DNA from: Aurantiochytrium sp. KH105
Lineage: Eukaryota; Sar; Bigyra; Thraustochytrida; Thraustochytriidae
Assembly: GCA_003116975.1 (NCBI GenBank)
Contig: BGKB01000084.1
Span: forward strand, 124,001 to 188,000
DNA length: 64,000 nucleotides
Reading direction: 5' to 3'
The translations under genes were made by a program, and so were the position numbers. The notes beneath the pieces were generated by a model, which worked only from the letters and a program-made list of their open reading frames with translations, was not told the DNA's origin and did no database searches. Each line of letters begins with the position of its first letter. Positions within the stretch are counted from its first letter, which is position 1. This document shows positions 11,244 to 18,491 of the stretch, piece by piece.

Positions 11244-12021
11244 GCGAGACTCTTCATTGTCCGTGAAAGTGGCTTTGCAGGCTTTTCTGTAAGTAGGGAG
11301 GGAGCATTTTTGCCCATGCTGCCAGTGCCAGTCCGCGACGTCAAGTCGGTTCGTACTATTACCACTAGTATACGCCAAGAACTCTCTAGCGTGCAATCTG
11401 CACTGCGTGGTAAAAGCAAAGCAACGCAAGTGCAGCCAGCAGCTAGCAGCTGCCTCTGCAGCCGACTGCAACTGTTCCAAATGCATGCTCCGCGGCCCTC
11501 TTGGCTGCCAGCCAGCCCAGCCCTCCTTTCTCCCCTCCTTCTCTTCGAGTTTCAGACGTCCGGTCGACGGCGAACCCCCCCCCTCCCTCCTCGCTGCACT
11601 GCCGTCCGCACCCAGCAGCTCCATGAAAAGTCCCGACTCGGGCTCCTTCTTGCCCCCGCCGCGCCCGCCGCCTCCGCCGCTGCCGCCTCCGCCGCCCTCG
11701 CTGCCTCCCGCGCGGCCGCCCGGCGGGGGGGGGGGCGGCGGGGCCGCGGGGCTCCCCGGCCGCCGCCGCGCGCGGCGCGGAGGGCGGGCGGCAGGCGGGC
11801 AGGGGGCCGAGGGCGCGGGCAGCGAGGCGGGACTTGCGGGCTGCACGCGCACGGCAAGCGCAGCCGCCGCCGCGTAGGGGTCCCTAGGTGCCGGCTAGGC
11901 CTCCGGGTGCACGCGAGCCCGCTTTCCTGCCGCAAGTCGGCTATCCGCGTGGTGCAAGCGGGCTATCCGCGCGCTGCAAGTGCGGTATGGCGGCCGCAAG
12001 TGCAACGCAGCGGCCACTCGC

Positions 12022-12077
12022 ATCGCGATCGATCGATCGATCGATCGATCGATCGATCAATCGATCCATCCATCGAT
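12022..12077. repeat. (ATCG)n microsatellite with degenerate end
   Basis: A run of GATC/ATCG tetramers that decays into ATCC/ATCA variants. The tetramer is its own reverse complement, so the tract can fold on itself. A shorter tract of the same type lies at 54482-54502. Confidence 0.9.
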
Positions 12078-12128
12078 ACCGCGCCGCGCGGCGCTCCCTT
12101 CCTCGCGGCTCTCCTTCGTTCCCTCCCT

Positions 12129-12158
12129 CCCTCGCTCGCTCGCTCGCTCGCTCGCTCT
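12129..12158. repeat. (CTCG)n microsatellite
   Basis: Six to seven copies of CTCG. The complementary GAGC unit recurs at 55503-55536 and a GCGA run at 46122-46143. Confidence 0.88.
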
Positions 12159-12227
12159 GCCGGGCCAGGCCTTGCGCCGCCCTCGGCCAGACGTGCAGAG
12201 GCAGGATCTCTCTCCCGATCCACGCTA

Positions 12228-12294
12228 TCTTTCCTTCCTTCCTTCCTTCATTTATTCTTTTTTTCTTTCTTTCTTTCTTTCTTTCTTTCTTTCC
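12228..12294. repeat. (TTCC)n and (TTTC)n polypyrimidine tract
   Basis: Short TTCC run followed by a TTTC run, giving a strongly strand-asymmetric pyrimidine tract about 500-570 bp before the V-ATPase C start codon. Confidence 0.88.
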
Positions 12295-12414
12295 CGCTGC
12301 ACTGCAGCTGCAGCTGCTGCTTTATTCGCCACTTCCCGCCGGGAATTCGCGTGTTGGACCCCTGTTTATCCCACTTCCTGCGTCTTCGCCGCGCGGTGCA
12401 GCAGTGCAGCGCAA

Positions 12415-12478
12415 TGCAGAGCAGAGCAGAGCAGAGCAGAGCAGAGCAGAGCAGGCCGGAGCAGAGCAGAGCAGAGCG
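12415..12478. repeat. (GCAGA)n pentanucleotide repeat
   Basis: About twelve copies of GCAGA, one interrupted by GGCCG, 320-380 bp upstream of the V-ATPase C start. The complementary pentamer (CTCTG) appears at 12586-12611 and again upstream of the PDE6-delta gene at 63566-63592. Confidence 0.9.
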
Positions 12479-12548
12479 CACCTCATTTCTTCCTTCCCTT
12501 CTTCCCCTCTTCCTCGCCTTCTTTCTTTCTTGCTAGCACTCGGCGCTT

Positions 12549-12611
12549 CTGCTTGCGCTGCTTGCGCTGCTTGCGCTGCTTGCTGCTCTGCTCTGCTCTG
12601 CTCTGCTCTGT
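12549..12611. repeat. (TGCGCTGCT)n then (CTCTG)n repeats
   Basis: Three copies of a nonamer, TGCGCTGCT-like, run directly into about five copies of CTCTG. With 12415-12478 they form an inverted pair of pentamer tracts about 110 bp apart, able in principle to form a hairpin. Confidence 0.85.
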
Positions 12612-12797
12612 CTGCTTGCCCTGCCTGGTGTGGCTGCTGCAGCAGAAGAGCAAGCGTGCACGAGCGAGCGTGCGTGCGTGCGTGCGTGCGCGGCGAGGCA
12701 GCGAGGCAGCGCGGGCGGGAGCGGCTCTGCGGCGGCTGGCGAGCGCGGCGGCGGCGGGAGGAGGCAGCCCGAGCGCGCGCGAGCGGCGGGGAGAAAG

Positions 12798-14033
12798 ATG
12801 GGCGACGAGTACATTTTGCTGAGCGCCAAGGACGCCGGCACGCCGCAGCCCGGCGACGATGAGGCGAGCCGCGCGAGCTTCGCGAAGCTGTCGAGCGCGG
12901 TGTCCGACGTGGCGGAATCGTACCGGTTCGAGATGCCGGAGCTGCGCGTGGGAACCCTGGAAAAGCTCATGGCCTCGGGCGATGCGCTCTCCAAGGTAGA
13001 CCTGAACGTGGAGCAGGTGATCCGCAAGATCGAGCGGCAATTCGCAGAGCTCAACTCGAACAACGAGGTCCTCACCGTGAGCGGCGCACCGCCCGCAGCC
13101 TACATCGAGTCCTTTCGCTGGAACGCCGCAAAGTACCCCACACAGCGCCCCGTGGACGAGCTCGTCCGCCAGATCGTGCAGGCCGCCAACAAGACCGAGT
13201 CCGAGCTCAAGGAGAGCGCCGGATTCGTGCAGGAGCGCCGCCAACGCGTGCAGGCGCTCGAGCGGCAAAAGGGCGGCAACCTCATGGTCTGCGACCTCAA
13301 CGACGCCCTCACCCCGAACGTGTCGCCCGAGATGATGCACGACTCGCAGTACCTCAAGACGGTCGTGGTCGTCGTCGGTAAGGGCCTCGAAAAGGAGTTC
13401 CTTAGCACCTACCACACGCTCGGCGAGGACATCGTCGGCTACGGCCCAGAGTCCGACCGCGGCAGCGTCAAGGGCTCGCCTGTGGTCCCCGGGTCGGCCG
13501 AGCGGGTTATGGAGGACAAGGATCGGGACGGCTATGTCATTTACCTTGTGACCATTCTCAAAAAGTTCATCGAGGAGTTCAAGGTGGCCGCGCAGACCGC
13601 GCGCTTCCTCGTTCGCGACTACGACTTTGAAAAGGCGTACGAGGAGCTCCAGCGCGCCCAGCTCGAGGGCGACGGCGATGCACTCACACATGCGCAGCGT
13701 GACCTCAGCGACGCTTCCGTTCAGCTCGCACAGTGGTGCAAGACCCATTATGGCGATGCCTTTATCGCTTGGATTCATGTCAAGGCTATTCGTCTCTTTG
13801 TCGAGTCTGTGCTCCGCTACGGTCTGCCCGTCAACTTCACTGCTGCCCTGGTCAAGCCCAAGAAGAAGGCTCTCGAGAAGAAGGTCCGCGAAAAGCTTCT
13901 CAAGCTCTACTCGCACTATGACGTTCACGGCATGATGCAGATGCAGGCCGACGAGGCGGCCGCTGGCACTGCCACCGAGGAGATGTTCCCCTACGTTTCT
14001 TACAAGATTGCACCTTATGTCGAGAAGCACTGA
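12798..14033 (+). CDS. ATP6V1C: V-type proton ATPase subunit C (V1 peripheral stalk)
   Basis: Subunit C (Vma5) links the V1 ATPase to the peripheral stalks and leaves when the pump disassembles. 411 aa against about 385 usually. Start chosen at ATG 12798 (MGDEYILLSAKD); the frame is open further upstream but that part is Arg/Ala-rich repeat translation. Diagnostic stretches: MPELRVGTLEKLMASGDALSKVD (residues 46-68, read as two adjoining blocks MPELRVGTLE and KLMASGDALSKVD), VIRKIERQF (74-82), the F-W-AAKYPTQRP block near 106-118, and FLVRDYDFEKA towards the C-terminal third. The usual VPRS segment is replaced by VVPGSAERV, preceded by a short Gly/Ser-rich insertion, which explains most of the extra length. 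The C-terminus YVSYKIAPYVEKH is family-like. One uninterrupted exon. Confidence 0.95.
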   Translation: MGDEYILLSAKDAGTPQPGDDEASRASFAKLSSAVSDVAESYRFEMPELRVGTLEKLMASGDALSKVDLNVEQVIRKIERQFAELNSNNEVLTVSGAPPAAYIESFRWNAAKYPTQRPVDELVRQIVQAANKTESELKESAGFVQERRQRVQALERQKGGNLMVCDLNDALTPNVSPEMMHDSQYLKTVVVVVGKGLEKEFLSTYHTLGEDIVGYGPESDRGSVKGSPVVPGSAERVMEDKDRDGYVIYLVTILKKFIEEFKVAAQTARFLVRDYDFEKAYEELQRAQLEGDGDALTHAQRDLSDASVQLAQWCKTHYGDAFIAWIHVKAIRLFVESVLRYGLPVNFTAALVKPKKKALEKKVREKLLKLYSHYDVHGMMQMQADEAAAGTATEEMFPYVSYKIAPYVEKH

Positions 14034-14565
14034 GCCCGCGCATTCATTCAGCCTTTTACTAACTCAGACGCTTCTGGCCTCAAACTCAACCCAATTTTTT
14101 TTGCATGTGATCTCCCTTGTTCCATCGCTGATCCTCTTTTTCACTACATGCATCTTTGCACTGCCTTGGTCTGCTTGCTGACGCTGTGATCGTGTTTCGT
14201 ACATATCTTTAGGATTGTGCGGTTCGCTTCCATGACGACTCTCTCTCTCTCTCAACTTGATATTTCCCGAAAGATTTACAAGTGCGGCGTGCAAGCCCCT
14301 GCTCCACCACCTTTTCGGTCCAAGCGCGACTCGGGCGAGACGCCTCGGCATCACAGATCGCGCCATCGGCCAAGTTCGCAGCATCGTCACAATGCATCGT
14401 CATCTCATCTTTTCATTTCACGCCTTTGTTTCACGCGATGACGACGAAGTGGCCACCCACTAGGACTGCAGAGCCTGAATAGCGCTGCAAACGCATCGAG
14501 CGAAACACGACACGTGCGCAGGCGACGAGAGAGGCAGCGAGAGGCGGCGCGAGACAGAGGACGCA
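14034..14565. other. Spacer between V-ATPase C and Mic10-like gene
   Basis: About 530 bp with pyrimidine-rich 3' UTR-like sequence, a short CT run (14239-14253) and no supported gene. Same-strand neighbours on both sides mean it must hold the end of one transcript and the promoter of the next. Confidence 0.6.
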
Positions 14566-15003
14566 ATGGCAGGCGAGGGTAGTAGCGAGGAGCGGCCCGC
14601 CGGCGCCGGCGGCTTCAAGGTGCCGGAGTCCATGGACGAGGCCAAGGCGCAGCTGTCCAGCTTCGCGGGTCTCGCGCAGCGCAAGCTGAGCGAGTTTGGC
14701 GGCGCGTTGCAGGAGCGCCGCTCCGAGGTGCACGACACACTGCAAAAGCGCCGCGAGCAACAGCTCGAAGGCGTTCGTAGCGAGCAGCGCTACCGAAAAC
14801 GCCTCCAGCTCGCCGCAGAAGATATCACCTTGGCCGGCGCAGCAGGATTCGCGGTTGGCGGCTTCCTCTCGCTTGTCTTTATGCGCCGCACGGGCACGCG
14901 TCTGCTCTTTACGGGTTTCTCTACAGGTTGCGGCGTGGGCTCTACGTGGACCGAGGTCAGCCACGAGTTCTCCCTCAAGGCCCCTGTGGAGGAACAGCAA
15001 TAA
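14566..15003 (+). CDS. Mic10-like MICOS complex subunit
   Basis: Predicted small inner-mitochondrial-membrane protein that shapes crista junctions. 145 aa, ATG at 14566, TAA at 15001-15003. The C-terminal half has two short hydrophobic segments separated by a basic turn: segment one about 86-102 (AGAAGFAVGGFLSLVFM), RR at 103-104, segment two about 107-124 with Gly at alternating positions (GFSTGCGVGS). This hairpin with glycine-rich repeats and a positive loop is the Mic10 signature. The N-terminal 80 residues are charged, coiled-coil-like (QERRSEVHDTLQKRREQQ) and not part of usual Mic10, which is about 75-100 aa. The family call rests on topology and motif only; another small two-TM mitochondrial protein is the alternative. 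Confidence 0.7.
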   Translation: MAGEGSSEERPAGAGGFKVPESMDEAKAQLSSFAGLAQRKLSEFGGALQERRSEVHDTLQKRREQQLEGVRSEQRYRKRLQLAAEDITLAGAAGFAVGGFLSLVFMRRTGTRLLFTGFSTGCGVGSTWTEVSHEFSLKAPVEEQQ

Positions 15004-15178
15004 GTTCTACGTCAACTCAAGCCCTCAATCCCTCAATCCATCCATCCATCCATTGATCCCTCCCCACAAAAGACAATTGATCTCCATATGAATTTGGCAA
15101 TACCAAGCTTTTTTTCCCAGCCGTTGCTGAATGATCTGCTTGATGGTCTCCGTTTTTTCTTGAGTAATGATACTTGTT

Positions 15179-15209
<31 letters not shown>

Positions 15210-15602
15210 AAGAATGTATCAATTCTCTCCCCCCCTCTCTCCTCTTGGCAAATTACAGACCTACCCTTGGTTTTTGATTCTCTCTTTCTCTCTCTTGATT
15301 CTCTTGCTCGATCAATTTTTCTCGCCATGTCTTGAAAACTCACTTCTGTTGTGTTCGTCAGCCTTTCACTTTTTAAAACTCACATCCACATGCAGAAAAG
15401 TTCTCGGTTTCAACCCTTTTCCAATTTTTGGGACTTGTTGCTGCAAATTCAATCAGAGAAAGCAAGCCATCATCATTGCCTTTGTCACTACTTACATACA
15501 CATGCAGAAATTCTCGGTTTCAACCCTTTTTGGATTTTGGGGCTTGTTGCAAATTCAATCAGAGAAAGCAAGTCATCGTCATTATCTTTGTTGCTACAAA
15601 TC
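15004..15602. other. Convergent 3' spacer between Mic10-like and DHHC-like genes
   Basis: AT-richer than the flanking genes. It holds a TCCA run (15038-15056), a TTG/ATG run (15175-15210) and an imperfect tandem duplication. Both flanking genes end here, so it holds their 3' UTRs. No gene seen. Confidence 0.65.
15381..15599. repeat. Imperfect tandem duplication, period about 112 bp
   Basis: Two copies that begin near the shared TGCAGAAA (15391 and 15503) and share TTCTCGGTTTCAACCCTTTT and AATTCAATCAGAGAAAGCAAG. The copies differ by small indels and substitutions. It abuts the stop codon of the DHHC-like gene and so probably lies in its 3' UTR. Confidence 0.85.
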
Positions 15603-16748
15603 CTAGTAATGACGCGGGTCGCCATTTGGTCGCAAGACCTCCTCAAAGTAATCGCCCGGTTCGGGTCCCCATAAACTCGTGTCTGCGACCGCCGAGGCTG
15701 CCGAGGTCGAGATCTCGCCGTGCGGAATGCCCTCCCCCGCAAAAGAATCACCATAGGCTTTCTCAGAAAAATCGCCAATCTGGGCTGCTTGATAGAGCGG
15801 ATGATCTTCGTTCACGTCAAAGACAACACCTGCTGAGATGTCCGAAGGAAGACCATAGCGCGTCGGAAGAGGCCACGTCCAGACAGGACCCATCACATGC
15901 TTAATATTGTGCAGGACGCCAAGGTCGTACGGACTTTGTTTGTACAAATCGCGAATGCTCACCTCCTGCGAAGTCTTGACCTCAGGCGCGCGTCGCTTCT
16001 CGCAGAATTCCACCGTTGTGTATGCATGGGTCATGAGGTAAATATGAAAACATGTAAAGACGCAAAGCGCAGTGCCGAGCAAGAGACTGAGCATCCAGGC
16101 GAAAATTACGAAAAAGTCCAAGACCGTGTCCATGCGCTTGCACGCATGCACAAAGTGCGGGCCCAGGGCAACTGCGAACCCCACGAGCGAGCATGACCCG
16201 TAAAAGATGAGAAGGAAAAAGTACTTTTTGTTGAAGTACCCAATCGCTTGGCGAATCCATGGACACATATGATCAAGCTCGAGGATGCATGCCCCTGCCG
16301 GTGTCGAGTGGTGCGTGCGATCTGGTTTGTACTTGCCGCAGATGCGACAGAAGCGTGGACGGCCGTCGCTCTTACGCTCAATGCCGCGATAATTCAATAG
16401 ACCGCGCTCTTCAAGCGCTTGCTCGATTTTCGCGCCTTCGCCCAGTGCACCTGCGGGGCAGTCTGGGTCAAACGGATGCACATGGGGCACGAGACCTGGA
16501 TGCGTAAAGCTTGCGCGCAAAAACGAGATGAGGGTTAATAAGAAGAACGTATTCACCACTGCAACATTGACATAGTCTGCATTGGCGTACAAGGCATGTA
16601 CAGGATACTTTCCCTCCTCTTTGCGCTCCTCTTGCACGGATTTGACCAAAGGCGGGACCAGAGTCAGCATGAAAACCGAGTAGAAGAACGCCATGATCGC
16701 GATGAGCGCAGTGATGGGGCCATAGGACCCAGGGCTGTTGCTTCGCAT
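15603..16748 (-). CDS. DHHC-family protein S-acyltransferase, DHMC variant lacking the second zinc site
   Basis: Predicted integral membrane palmitoyltransferase. Start set at ATG 16748 (MRSNSPGSYGP; 381 aa); the frame is open a further 60 bases upstream without an ATG. Topology: TM about 15-33 and 57-80, Cys-rich domain 134-173, TM about 175-200 and 220-245, then TTVE, the TTxE motif of the family. The Cys-rich domain aligns without gaps to canonical DHHC enzymes: C134, C137, H147 and C154 match zinc site 1 and D159, H160, C162 match the catalytic Asp-His-Cys. All four site-2 ligands are replaced: Cys to S148, Cys to A151, the second His of DHHC to M161, Cys to A168. The acyl-accepting Cys is present, so activity is possible. 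Substrate unknown. An upstream exon may be missing (see 16776-17230). Confidence 0.88.
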   Translation of the reverse strand: MRSNSPGSYGPITALIAIMAFFYSVFMLTLVPPLVKSVQEERKEEGKYPVHALYANADYVNVAVVNTFFLLTLISFLRASFTHPGLVPHVHPFDPDCPAGALGEGAKIEQALEERGLLNYRGIERKSDGRPRFCRICGKYKPDRTHHSTPAGACILELDHMCPWIRQAIGYFNKKYFFLLIFYGSCSLVGFAVALGPHFVHACKRMDTVLDFFVIFAWMLSLLLGTALCVFTCFHIYLMTHAYTTVEFCEKRRAPEVKTSQEVSIRDLYKQSPYDLGVLHNIKHVMGPVWTWPLPTRYGLPSDISAGVVFDVNEDHPLYQAAQIGDFSEKAYGDSFAGEGIPHGEISTSAASAVADTSLWGPEPGDYFEEVLRPNGDPRHY

Positions 16749-17568
16749 CTGCTTTGCATAAACTTGAACGAACAAAAGAATCAGAAGTAGAAGTTTGTCG
16801 AGGGCTCCTTGTCGAGCTTTGCTTTAGATTACCAATGGAGAAATAGTCACGCGAGAAAGTCAGGATTTGAGGAGGAACGCCGCTAAACCAGGCCCACGTA
16901 GACCAGGCCACGTTCACGACAAGCTTGGCCCAGACTCATGCACCGAAGTTCAACCTTCGCCAGCGCCCAACAACGGCGGCCCCAAACCTGGATTTATCAA
17001 CAAAGGAGAAGAGAGAAAAGCACGCCCGGGAACCTCGGCCGAGGCGCGCACCGTGCGCAGGCAGGCCAGCGAGCCTCGCCGCCCGCCGCCGCTGCTCTCC
17101 GTCCTCTTCGCCGTCGTTGTCCTCTTCGACATCTGCTCCAAGACCGGCCGGCTGCGGATACCGGGAGCGAAGAGAGCGAAGAGGCCTATTTGTGCCTGTA
17201 AAAAGGCCCCAAAAGTAAGAATCATTCAAGGTTTCATTCCAAAAATAAAAGAAAAAGGCGAAACTTTAAAGCCCAAGCTTTCGATCGTTCCGCTCGTTGC
17301 CGCACGAGCCTGCTTGGAGGGGACGAGCAAAGCGCGATCGATCAGCAGCGCAGACTCGACTCGGGCAAGACTTGAGGAGGAGCAGCAGGCAGCAAGGAGA
17401 AAAGAGAGCAGCTTCTTTGGTGTGCCTCGTACGCGTGGTCCGAGAAGGACTGCGGCGCTCTCCATCACAGACGCAAAAACTCTTCTTGCGCAGCAGCGTC
17501 CTAGACCTGTGCGAGGCAATCCCCAAGGCTGTCGTACTACTACTTCTCCAAAAGCTTCGAGGACAAAG
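16749..17568. promoter_or_regulatory. Divergent promoter region between DHHC-like and NTF2-fold genes
   Basis: About 820 bp between two divergently transcribed start codons, so it should carry both promoters. On the minus strand it also contains protein-like open stretches that might be 5' exons of the DHHC-like gene. No clear TATA box. Promoter function is inferred from geometry alone. Confidence 0.5.
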
Positions 17569-18216
17569 ATGACGTCCTCTGCAGAGCGACGCGTCGCGAG
17601 GTTCGCAGCTCACTTCCAGACGGAGAGGCAGACGCAAATGAACAACACCGTGCAGCGCCAGAACACTGCAGCTGCGAGTGAAGGCGAGGTGGCCAAGGAT
17701 GGCGAAGACGTGCGCAAGATTTTTGAAGCAGACGGCGTCGACGTATACAACGGAGCGCTCACGAACCCGGGTACTTCGCGCACGCTTGATATGTGGCACC
17801 GCGCGCTCGAGTGCGGTCTCAAGGGTGCCGACCAGGACATGCTGGAAATCCTCGAAGACATCATGGACGATAATGTCGTCTTTCTCGCGCCCACCTATTG
17901 GAAGGAGCGCCGCAGCAAGGAGTTCATCAAGTACGCACTCGTCGGAGTCACCAAGGCCTTCAAGAACTTCAAGTACACCAGGATTTTCCTCAACGATAAG
18001 GGCTTTGCTCTCGAGTTTGAGTGCAACGTCGAGACCGAGGATGGGCCTTTTCTCCGTGGAGTTGACATGGTGACTGTCGATACCGCCACGGGAAAGATTA
18101 CCCGCTTCGAGGTCATGTGCCGTCCTCCCAAGGCCGTCCTCAAACTGCTCGATTTTCAGACCGCCTTTATGCGAAAGATGGGACTCATCCCACCTGCCAA
18201 GAACAAGTCCAAGTAA
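17569..18216 (+). CDS. NTF2-like / SnoaL-fold protein
   Basis: 215 aa from the ATG at 17569 (context GACAAAGATGA), stop TAA 18214-18216. The frame is open far upstream but that part is basic and low in complexity, so I excluded it. Residues about 68-195 form a SnoaL/NTF2-like alpha+beta cone: an N-terminal helix with MWHRALECGLKGADQDML, the DIMDDNVVFLAP strand, then alternating strands FALEFECNVET, LRGVDMVTVD and KITRFEVMCRPP. In this fold the central pocket may bind or turn over a small molecule, but no specific catalytic dyad is evident, so the function is open. It might instead be a scaffold-type NTF2-like protein. No signal peptide or membrane segment. Confidence 0.8.
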   Translation: MTSSAERRVARFAAHFQTERQTQMNNTVQRQNTAAASEGEVAKDGEDVRKIFEADGVDVYNGALTNPGTSRTLDMWHRALECGLKGADQDMLEILEDIMDDNVVFLAPTYWKERRSKEFIKYALVGVTKAFKNFKYTRIFLNDKGFALEFECNVETEDGPFLRGVDMVTVDTATGKITRFEVMCRPPKAVLKLLDFQTAFMRKMGLIPPAKNKSK

Positions 18217-18491
18217 AAAAGAAACAGTCAATAAACCAGCTTGGGCTGCTTACTGTTAGTAAGTTTCCTAAAAATGCGCGTGCTTTGAGGCAACCATCAA
18301 TTTTTTGTTATTTTGTTTTTCTGTTCTTGTGTGTTCTTTTCTCTCATCCTAGATTTGATTTGGCCGTTGATCGATCCCGGGGCCGCCGCCCAGGACTTAC
18401 CGTCAATGTCAGCTTGTGTGGCGAGGAGGTTGACTTGATTTGGGCTCCCAAAGCAAAGCCGGACCATGCATATCTCACGGGCTGAGTGGCG

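Larger units (their letters stand above)
11072..12797. other. Gene-free spacer rich in microsatellites, upstream of V-ATPase C
   Basis: No convincing coding region. Open frames here translate to Pro/Ser/Arg-rich low-complexity sequence. It contains a CCG-rich island (about 11640-11870) and a succession of tetra- and pentanucleotide runs listed separately. The right end must hold the promoter and 5' UTR of the V-ATPase C gene. I see no clear TATA box. Confidence 0.7.

Noticed and set aside
11001..12862. Several overlapping open frames of 250-510 codons in the spacer before V-ATPase C
   Set aside because: They overlap in up to four frames, are made of translated microsatellites (Arg/Ser/Pro/Leu runs), mostly begin with non-ATG codons and show no family motif.
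16867..17568. N-terminal extension of the NTF2-fold protein by 234 codons
   Set aside because: The extension begins with TTG, is basic and unstructured, lies over the divergent promoter, and the ATG at 17569 gives the normal length for the fold.
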